From CAZUGA01 sp964619885 (GTDB lineage Bacteria > Pseudomonadota > Gammaproteobacteria > Methylococcales > UBA1147): DNA of 49,253 nucleotides. The position numbers and the translations under genes are program-made. Where the stretch lies: positions 1 through 49,253 of the forward strand of contig CAZUGA010000036.1 in assembly GCA_964619885.1 (NCBI GenBank). The letters run 5' to 3'. A model generated the notes under the pieces. The model made no database searches, had not been told where the DNA came from, and was given only the letters and a program-made list of their open reading frames with translations. Shown in pieces: positions 36,117 through 42,802 of the stretch. Position 1 is the stretch's first letter, and each line of letters opens with the position of its first letter.

Positions 36117-37076
36117 TCAATTTATCAAGAAACAATCAAGATCATCCGCAAACGCAATTCGCCCGGTAAAAGAGGAGCGCAGAATTTCCTTAGTCGAGTC
36201 TTCTTGACCAATGGTACGACGCATTCGGTGGGACAATACCAGTTGCTTGGCTTTAGCTTTACTGGCAATTGTACCGATCATCGAAGGTGGCATATGCAAT
36301 TTACGCGCAACCCCAGTGGCATCTTCCGGTATCGCGTGGTGGGCAACTAAGAGTTCGGTTCCAAGCGCCAGATCATCCAAAGTTCCATAGTCCCCATTCA
36401 TGTCACCACTAATGGTCACCGATTTGCCTTGAGACTCGATCCTCCAAGCCAATGCGGTCAGAGGACCATGGTGAACAGCAATTGTCTTAAGAGTCACTCC
36501 ATCCTTAGAATAAACCGTCTGCACATTGTTCCGGTCGGGTTTAACGATAACGGGTTTGATTTTAAATGGTGCAGATCCTGGTTTACCCGGTAAGAAATCA
36601 TTCAGATAGGGCCAAACGCCCCGCATACCAAATAACCGATTTACAAACTCGGTTATTGACGGCAGTAGCGCGTTACCCGATGGACCAAATATCGGCAATT
36701 CAACGGAACGAGAGCTGAAATAGGCGGCTTTGATCAAAACCGGAAAAGCTGCACTATGATCAACATGCAGATGCGTAAAAGCAACGGCCTGAAGGGTTTC
36801 AATCTGCGCACCGGATTGTTCGAAGCGCAAACTTGATCCACCGCCCGCATCGACCAATACTATTGCTTTGCCGTTTTTCCAAACAACGTAACTGGTCGAC
36901 GCCCTACCATCAGACATTTCAGGACCGCCAGAACCCAACACTTGAAGAACAAAAGGCACCTCTTGGCAACGGTTCTCAGCATGAACGGCCGAAATGACAA
37001 AAAGGGATAGCAACGGAAGGATAATCCTCCATTTTGATTTGGTTATATTATCCAAAAGGGTTTCTCTTGTGTTCAT
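36117..37076 (-). CDS. Exported metallo-beta-lactamase-fold hydrolase
   Basis: A 319-residue MBL-fold hydrolase with an N-terminal export signal (hydrophobic residues about 17-33 ending VHAEN). The zinc motif THLHVDHS lies near residue 102. Later ligands are AVHHGP, SGDMNGDYG and a final LSHRM. The order is closest to the ribonuclease Z/arylsulfatase-like branch, but the signal peptide places it in the periplasm, which excludes tRNA processing. The ATG at 37076 is clear; an upstream frame that would overlap it by four bases is not protein-like. It is single, and its 3' end abuts the GST remnant. Substrate unknown. Confidence 0.82.
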   Translation of the reverse strand: MNTRETLLDNITKSKWRIILPLLSLFVISAVHAENRCQEVPFVLQVLGSGGPEMSDGRASTSYVVWKNGKAIVLVDAGGGSSLRFEQSGAQIETLQAVAFTHLHVDHSAAFPVLIKAAYFSSRSVELPIFGPSGNALLPSITEFVNRLFGMRGVWPYLNDFLPGKPGSAPFKIKPVIVKPDRNNVQTVYSKDGVTLKTIAVHHGPLTALAWRIESQGKSVTISGDMNGDYGTLDDLALGTELLVAHHAIPEDATGVARKLHMPPSMIGTIASKAKAKQLVLSHRMRRTIGQEDSTKEILRSSFTGRIAFADDLDCFLIN

Positions 37077-37332
37077 ATTCCCTGTAACCCGTAAGCGGAT
37101 CGCTCAGTAATAGGATACAAAATCACTAAACAAGTTATTTCAATCATACCGGAGACGAACACAATCAGTCCAATGTCACGGACGCGCATATAAATAACGA
37201 ATGTGTCTAGGATCCAGGCGCGGTTCCGGCGTTTAAGGAAACGTCCATGTACCAACTGCCATCTCACCAAGGTTTTCGCGGCAACAAATATTCCATTAAA
37301 ATAGCAAAATTCAATGTTATTGGTTAAATATT

Positions 37333-38412
37333 ATGTGGCCCAATACAAAAATTCTTAATTTGTTGGGAATAGAACACCCAATAATCCAGGCTCCGATGGC
37401 CGGTTCTACTAATCCGAAGCTGGTTGCTGCGGTGTGCAATGCGGGAGGACTTGGAAGTTTTGGCGCGGCTGGAACACCACCCGATAAACTCAGGACCACG
37501 GTAAAAACAATCCGGCAACTGACCCAGCACAACTTCAATATCAATCTATTCTCAGCCAATAGCGAAAATTTCGACCGCAATGCCCGTCCCGGCCCAAGAC
37601 TGACGGAACGGTTACGAACCTATCATGAACAAATGAATCTCGGTCCGGTACCCGACCCGGAACCGATGTTTGGACCTGCTGACGAACAACTTGATGTATT
37701 GATCGAAGAAGCAGTTCCGCTGATCAGTTTCCACTTCGGTGCCGACGAAACTGCGATAGAAAAAGCGCACAAAGGTGGCGCTAAGGTGATTTGCTCAGCG
37801 ACCACAGTCGCCGAAGCTAAACTACTCGAGCAAGCCGGTGTCGACGCTATCATCGCCCAAGGCTCCGAAGCCGGCGGACACGGCGGCACTTTTGCTAACG
37901 ACTACAAACAGGCATTAATCGGCACTCTCGCGCTGGTACCTCAGATTGTGGACACTGTCTCCATCCCGGTAATTGCAGCTGGCGGTATTATGGACGCGAG
38001 AGGCTTGGTCGCTTGTCTGGCTTTGGGTGCCTCAGCAGTACAAATGGGTACCGCCTTCCTCGGCTGCACGGAAACACCGATCGCCGAGAGCTGGCGAGAC
38101 GCTTTAAAAATGGCGGATGCCGAATCAACTACTGTCACAGAGGCGCTTTCCGGTAAACCGGCCCGAGGCATCCGCAATCGCTACATTGACGAGATCGAAG
38201 CCTTGGACGAACCTTTGTTACCATATCCCGCACAGTACTCCATATCACGAGATTTGCGTAAAGCCGCTCTAGAACGTAAAGATTCAAGTTTTCTTGCTAT
38301 GTGGGCCGGCCAAGGCGTGGGGCTGTTTCGCGAACAGTCGGCAACAAGTTTGGTTTATCAGTTAGTATCTGAGTCGCGCCAGCTAATGCAACAGCTCGCC
38401 GGTAGCAAATAA
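37333..38412 (+). CDS. Nitronate monooxygenase (2-nitropropane dioxygenase family)
   Basis: An FMN-dependent TIM-barrel enzyme that oxidises alkyl nitronates, which protects against propionate-3-nitronate-type poisons. The 359 residues begin with IEHPIIQAPMAGSTNPKLVA, the usual first strand. IIAQGSEAGGHGG (about residues 175-185) binds the flavin phosphate together with PVIAAGGIMDARG and VQMGTAFLGC. The family's catalytic His is the one in the GGHGG segment. The ATG at 37333 follows TTGGTTAAATATT with no evident strong ribosome-binding site. It is monocistronic. Members are commonly annotated by similarity only, so physiological substrates remain open. Confidence 0.9.
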   Translation: MWPNTKILNLLGIEHPIIQAPMAGSTNPKLVAAVCNAGGLGSFGAAGTPPDKLRTTVKTIRQLTQHNFNINLFSANSENFDRNARPGPRLTERLRTYHEQMNLGPVPDPEPMFGPADEQLDVLIEEAVPLISFHFGADETAIEKAHKGGAKVICSATTVAEAKLLEQAGVDAIIAQGSEAGGHGGTFANDYKQALIGTLALVPQIVDTVSIPVIAAGGIMDARGLVACLALGASAVQMGTAFLGCTETPIAESWRDALKMADAESTTVTEALSGKPARGIRNRYIDEIEALDEPLLPYPAQYSISRDLRKAALERKDSSFLAMWAGQGVGLFREQSATSLVYQLVSESRQLMQQLAGSK

Positions 38413-38480
38413 CTCGAAGCAATGGATCCCCGCAGTTCGAATGCAAGCTTGGTAGTAACCGCTCTTAGCCTGAGACAGCA

Positions 38481-40328
38481 CTATCCTTCCGGAATGTTGG
38501 ACCAACGTGAACGAAACTTAACGCCATTTCCGTATTTGACCGAAACTTGCACCTGATCTAGATCAACTTCCGGTATGCTACATATTCCGCCGGTTCGACC
38601 CGAATAATCCTTTGGCTTTAACTGGACGGAACGGGTTGTCAACGCATCTTTACGCCTGAATACGCATCGAGCCGATTTTGCGGTTTCGAAATAATACGGA
38701 ATCAGCAAGGTCTTTTCGCTCAATCTAGCCGCCTTGAATTCTTTCAGACCTTTAGTTTCCAGCTTCATGTGATCATCCAATCCTTCATACGCGGCCCCTA
38801 AAGTCGCGGTGGTTGCATGCAGTACTTTGTAAAAATCAACCTCGGCTAGATCTACCTTGTAAAACAGAAACTGGGCACCTTCATAGTATCCATCTCGGTC
38901 ATGCTCTTTGCCTAGTTGTTCCAAAAATTCTCTGACTTTTTCGCGGCCGTAGATCTTCACGAACTCGCCCCAAAACACATAACCCAAGCTGTAATTCAAT
39001 GCATAATCATAGTCATCGAAATAATCCAATTCGGGAATTAGATTGAGTAACCGTTCATCGAAAACCTTGTAATGAAGCGCCGCTTCACGAATCAGTGCCG
39101 GATCATCGCTTTGCCAATTGTATTCGACCAGCTGGGCCAATCCTTCGTGCAAAAAGCTGTGGAAAATATCGGTCCGGGATAAAAATTGGAAGTCTGAAAT
39201 TTGATTTATCAACACATGAGCCAGTTCATGCCGCAAAGTGTTTTGGAGTACTGTTTTACTGTTATTTGAAGCCGCAATAGTTTCCGCATTGATGACGATA
39301 AAGGACCCGCGCGTTGAACCCAGCATATGTTTCTCAGAAGCCTTTATAAAAACGTCAATATTCAGATCACTTCGCAAAGGCATCGAAAATTCATCGTGTA
39401 ACTGTTTCCATACAAAATCCGACGTTGCTGACAACTCCTCTTTTATCCATTGATTTTGCGTTGCGTACTTAAACGAAAAATGGTCCGTATTGGAGCTTGA
39501 TTGGTCTTCTAAATGTCGAACCGAGTCCATCAGGCCGGCTTTCATTTTTTCTATCGGTGAAATTTCAGTTTCATTCTTTGCTAAAGAGAAAGAAGCGCTT
39601 GCTGTCGCTGCGGCAAGAATCACAGGAGTCCACCGTAACGCTCGTACTTGCTTAATCCGCTTCCAACGTTGCCCCCAGGAAGACGCTATTTCTCGCGGGT
39701 GTTCGGTCATTCGTGCTTCGAACAATAATGCCCCGAGTAACCAGAAAATAAAGCCCCATAGCAAATTCGGAAAATAGTCCTCGGTAGACAGCGGGACCTT
39801 ACTTTCAATGCTCGGCCAGGTCTGAATAGCATAGAATGAAGCGGATTCTATTCCGATAATTAACGCATAATGCAATGGACGAAACAGCGAGATAAATAGA
39901 ATAAAACTGGCTGTAAATATCGTTCTTGGGATTTCCTGAAAAAATTCAGCGCTAGTATCGTAAACGTTCAAGACCGTCAACGAGTTTGAATAATAAAGAT
40001 CGTGAGATAAGCGGATTCCAAACCCTATCAAATCCCAAATCGTGATGACAAGAAATATATAGACGCACTTACCGGTAAAATGATATCGATAATTCAAAGG
40101 GTGCTGATTGAAATATTCGCGATTGTCCATATCCCGCAGTACAGTTCGGGAAAAAACCGCTAAGACAATGCACCACTGGACTAATATTGCAGCGAGTTCG
40201 GCAATATCCGATAAATCTTCGGAATCGTCCGGCGTGAACGGGAAGTCGGTATAAGTTGTAAAAAACAACACTAAACCGATTATAAATACGACCAGAAAAT
40301 CTCGTGTAAAACAGATTTTGGCTTCCAT
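38481..40328 (-). CDS. Six-helix membrane domain fused to HExxH metallopeptidase
   Basis: With the ATG at 40328 the protein has 615 residues. Six hydrophobic helices (about 10-27, 44-63, 87-106, 134-160, 186-204, 233-250) resemble an ABC-2-type permease domain. They are followed by a soluble domain with the gluzincin zinc site HELAH at 367-371 and a third ligand Glu395 in HEGLAQ. A peptidase tail completes the chain. Permease-M1-peptidase fusions are known, but this catalytic domain lacks the M1 GxMEN motif. An upstream in-frame start (to 40391) would overlap the previous gene. AAGGAGG lies 17 bases before the chosen ATG, and a CTG five bases after it is an alternative. Third gene of an operon with an ABC ATPase; likely its membrane partner. 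The substrate is unknown, possibly peptides. Confidence 0.72.
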   Translation of the reverse strand: MEAKICFTRDFLVVFIIGLVLFFTTYTDFPFTPDDSEDLSDIAELAAILVQWCIVLAVFSRTVLRDMDNREYFNQHPLNYRYHFTGKCVYIFLVITIWDLIGFGIRLSHDLYYSNSLTVLNVYDTSAEFFQEIPRTIFTASFILFISLFRPLHYALIIGIESASFYAIQTWPSIESKVPLSTEDYFPNLLWGFIFWLLGALLFEARMTEHPREIASSWGQRWKRIKQVRALRWTPVILAAATASASFSLAKNETEISPIEKMKAGLMDSVRHLEDQSSSNTDHFSFKYATQNQWIKEELSATSDFVWKQLHDEFSMPLRSDLNIDVFIKASEKHMLGSTRGSFIVINAETIAASNNSKTVLQNTLRHELAHVLINQISDFQFLSRTDIFHSFLHEGLAQLVEYNWQSDDPALIREAALHYKVFDERLLNLIPELDYFDDYDYALNYSLGYVFWGEFVKIYGREKVREFLEQLGKEHDRDGYYEGAQFLFYKVDLAEVDFYKVLHATTATLGAAYEGLDDHMKLETKGLKEFKAARLSEKTLLIPYYFETAKSARCVFRRKDALTTRSVQLKPKDYSGRTGGICSIPEVDLDQVQVSVKYGNGVKFRSRWSNIPEG

Positions 40329-40351
40329 CCAACAAGACAGACCTACCTCCT

Positions 40352-41164
40352 TTATAATTCTATATAGTTCCACGATGCATAGACCCTGCAAGCTAATGAA
40401 TCGTCATACCAAGAAACCGTCCCGGAAACCCTTTGTTTGTCCAAAATCAATCGCGGTGAATTGTATTCTTCGCCTCCGCTTCGATTGGCATTTAAGCTGT
40501 GCGTCAATACCTCGGGAAAACTAATCTGTTTTCCGGGTGATTCGTGTACATATAGATGCACCCATACCGCTTGGTGCACCGTGATTTTTCGATTGACCTT
40601 AAAAATCGCCTGGTAAATCCCAGGAAAAATTTCGCGTGGCTCCATATGGTAGCTGGGTATGCCTTGATTAATTTCATCGGCTCCCAAAACCTCCTGCCAA
40701 TCCATTAATGCATTTCTGGTTGATTTAATTGCTCGTATTTCACCCTTTGACGTATTGCTGAATACATCGCGTAGCAGATGAAACGGCACCCATGTGTGGT
40801 CCAAATTGAGTCTCGTCGCAATGAACTCACGCCATTCTCCCGCCGAAACCGATGCCGAATGATCGCGCACGACTGTCATAGCAAGCGAATCGAATAGACA
40901 AGCACCACTGGATTGCAACAGATTTAGCCATTGAGCGTTAAATATCTGATCGTCAACGTCCGGATAAACCGACAGCAACTGCAGACGTTTTTCGATCAAG
41001 TCAACGTCCATATTTCGCCAACTCCAGTGAGCCGCCAATCCCCGAAGGTAAATTAATTTATCTGCCTTGCCTAACCATCCCCGGGATAAGAATCTAAGCT
41101 GCTCTACAAAGCATTGTTCAATAATCAATGATTCCAATTTGGTGGCAATTTTCGTACAAATCAT
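40352..41164 (-). CDS. Unknown 270-residue protein in ABC operon
   Basis: I do not recognise a family. The chain has no signal peptide or membrane helix. An alpha-helical N-terminal half (about 1-150) carries a KRLQLLSVYPDVDDQIFNAQW segment. The C-terminal half is beta-rich, with VHLYVHESPGKQISFPEV and a final YASWNYIEL. The frame opens with an ATG at 41164 that overlaps the ABC ATPase gene by 47 bases; TTG codons at 41137 or 41128 are alternative starts with shorter overlap. The stop lies 24 bases before the next gene. Tight packing between an ATPase and a membrane peptidase implies a dedicated accessory, for instance a cytoplasmic adaptor or substrate-recognition protein (inference). Confidence 0.65.
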   Translation of the reverse strand: MICTKIATKLESLIIEQCFVEQLRFLSRGWLGKADKLIYLRGLAAHWSWRNMDVDLIEKRLQLLSVYPDVDDQIFNAQWLNLLQSSGACLFDSLAMTVVRDHSASVSAGEWREFIATRLNLDHTWVPFHLLRDVFSNTSKGEIRAIKSTRNALMDWQEVLGADEINQGIPSYHMEPREIFPGIYQAIFKVNRKITVHQAVWVHLYVHESPGKQISFPEVLTHSLNANRSGGEEYNSPRLILDKQRVSGTVSWYDDSLACRVYASWNYIEL

Positions 41165-41744
41165 CGACGATATGGGTTGAAAATATCAAAGATTTACCGA
41201 CCGAAGATTCTCGTCGAATCAGGTCAAGTACAATACGGCGAGAAACCGGGTCAAGCCCGGATGTGGGCTCGTCCAAGATATATATTTCGGGGTCGCAAGC
41301 ATAAGCCAACGCAACAGACAGCATCGTTTTCATGCCCACCGAGAAACCTTCTATTTTCCTGGTCACTGGAAGTTGGAACGCGCTGACCATCGCCTCGAAA
41401 CGGGCATCTTGCCATGTTGGGTATAGTCCGGCTAAGAAACGGGCGGCCTGGGTAGACGTCAAATTTTCTGGAAAAACTGGCATCTGAGGAACATAGCCAA
41501 TCTGCTTTTTCCACTGACTTCTTACATATTTGGACTGAACCGAATCAAAAACAATTTGACCGGATTGAGGCCGGGTTACGCCACTCATTACCCTTAAAGT
41601 TGTAGATTTTCCAGCACCGTTGCGCCCCAAAAAACCATAAACGCTTCCCTTCTGAAGATTGAGGTTTAGGCTTTTAATACCAATGTTTTTTTCGTAAAGC
41701 AATGAAACGGAAGATAATTGCATCGCGTATTCAATCGATTTCAT
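41118..41744 (-). CDS. Short ABC transporter ATPase
   Basis: The nucleotide-binding subunit of an ABC-2-type exporter. Walker A is GRNGAGKST at residues 40-48, the Q-loop Gln is at 87, Walker B is YILDEP at 155-160 with catalytic Glu159, and the H-loop His is at 191 (FSTHIVDDLYENC). The signature is FSVGMK at 134-139 instead of LSGGQ, a degenerate form seen in some ABC-2 exporters. At 208 residues it stops right after the H-loop region and lacks the 60-100 residue C-terminal extension common in this class. First gene of a three-gene leftward operon with the unknown protein and the membrane peptidase. It is divergent from the glycine-rich-domain gene at 42044. Confidence 0.88.
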   Translation of the reverse strand: MKSIEYAMQLSSVSLLYEKNIGIKSLNLNLQKGSVYGFLGRNGAGKSTTLRVMSGVTRPQSGQIVFDSVQSKYVRSQWKKQIGYVPQMPVFPENLTSTQAARFLAGLYPTWQDARFEAMVSAFQLPVTRKIEGFSVGMKTMLSVALAYACDPEIYILDEPTSGLDPVSRRIVLDLIRRESSVGKSLIFSTHIVDDLYENCHQIGIIDY

Positions 41745-42043
41745 TAAGCCCCTATAATTTAGTTCGACAATCCATTTGGAGTTACCACCTACACTGCAAG
41801 AATCTTCGATATAAGATAGAAACTGGAAGGTTCGAGGGTAAAGAAACAGTGTGTGTGTATCTGCTAAATCATCAACCTTCTGTACCGGTTCTGTTCCATT
41901 CTAAAATAAAGCTTTAAACAGGCAGGCAGTCCAAAGTCTAGCCCAAACCATAAGTTCTACGAATTGGATTCAAACCACGCAAAGCTGGCCTACAATTAAT
42001 TCGCTGTTGTCTTTAGAAATTTCACGATAATCACAGTTCAAAC
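41745..42043. other. Divergent promoter region between the two unusual operons
   Basis: A 299-base AT-rich gap separating the leftward ABC/peptidase operon from the rightward glycine-rich/AAA+ operon. It presumably holds both promoters. I see no distinctive operator or repeat. Confidence 0.4.
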
Positions 42044-42697
42044 ATGAAATATTTGATAGCACTGGTAATTTTGGGGTCCTGCGCGTTTGCAGGCTACGTT
42101 TGGTATCGCCGAAGCCGAACCGCCAAACGCGCCGCTTTGATCGACGCTTACGAATTTCCGGCCAATATCTCACAAAAAGTGTTGGCAAAGTATCCAGACT
42201 TAAACCCACATCAAATCGACCGGGTCATACGCGGTCTTCGGGAATATTTTCATATTTGCAATATTGGCGGCCGCCGAATGATTTCGATGCCATCACAGGT
42301 TGTCGATGTCGCTTGGCATGAGTTCATTTTGTTCACCAAGCTTTATAAAATTTTTTGCCGACGATCTTTGGGCCGATTCATTCATCATACCCCAGCGGAA
42401 GCCATGGACGGTGCGACAATCGCGCAGGATGGCATCAAACGGGCCTGGAGGATTTCCTGCGCTCGTGAAAAAATTGATCCCAAAACACCAGCGCGACTAC
42501 CGCTTTTGTTCGCACTGGATGCAGACCTGGGTATTGCCGATGGATTCAAGTATTCATTGAACTGTCGATCACCGGGTCACGATGGTTATTGTGCCGGACA
42601 TATAGGGTGCGGGGGCGGCTGTGGAGGAGATAGCGGTGCTGACAGTTGTAGTAGTGGCTGTAGCAGTGGTTGTGGCGGGGGCTGTGGTGGTGACTAA
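42044..42697 (+). CDS. Membrane-anchored glycine-rich-domain (DUF1399-like) protein with Cys/Gly tail
   Basis: A 217-residue protein. Residues 3-20 are a membrane anchor followed by a positive stretch (YRRSRTAKRA), so the body should stay cytoplasmic. The core has VDVAWHEFILFT (87-98), YKIFC (101-105) and GRFIHH (110-115), a D-WH-Y-FC-HH pattern like the glycine-rich-domain-containing (DUF1399/GRDP) family. The tail (174-217) has eight cysteines, six of them from 189 on. The last four (202, 206, 210, 214) are spaced every fourth residue within Gly/Ser repeats ending GCGGGCGGD. Such tails can bind metal or be a modification target; neither is proven. The ATG at 42044 begins the anchor. The AAA+/release-factor-like gene follows on the same strand. 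Confidence 0.7.
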   Translation: MKYLIALVILGSCAFAGYVWYRRSRTAKRAALIDAYEFPANISQKVLAKYPDLNPHQIDRVIRGLREYFHICNIGGRRMISMPSQVVDVAWHEFILFTKLYKIFCRRSLGRFIHHTPAEAMDGATIAQDGIKRAWRISCAREKIDPKTPARLPLLFALDADLGIADGFKYSLNCRSPGHDGYCAGHIGCGGGCGGDSGADSCSSGCSSGCGGGCGGD

Positions 42698-42750
42698 ATT
42701 GAAAACGCGTGAGTTTTATATTCGGATAATGTGGTTATAAACAAAAATGG

Positions 42751-42790
42751 CATCAAGTCCCATTAATTCCCATCAATTCCCATCAATTCC
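42751..42790 (+). repeat. Four tandem 10-base repeats
   Basis: Copies are CATCAAGTCC, CATTAATTCC, CATCAATTCC and CATCAATTCC, consecutive and ending two bases before the GGAG ribosome-binding site of the next gene. The repeats may be slippage-prone or bind a protein or RNA that controls translation. Confidence 0.9.
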
Positions 42791-42802
42791 TTGGAGAAGT
42801 GA

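Noticed and set aside
37073..37270. 65-codon minus-strand frame overlapping the metallo-hydrolase start (ATGA)
   Set aside because: TTG start, odd composition and no ribosome-binding site; the overlap is probably chance.
38481..42697. RiPP-type cluster in which the Cys/Gly tail is a precursor matured by the ABC/peptidase genes
   Set aside because: The tail belongs to a full globular domain with a membrane anchor, no GG-type leader cleavage site or modification enzyme is present, and the genes are divergent.
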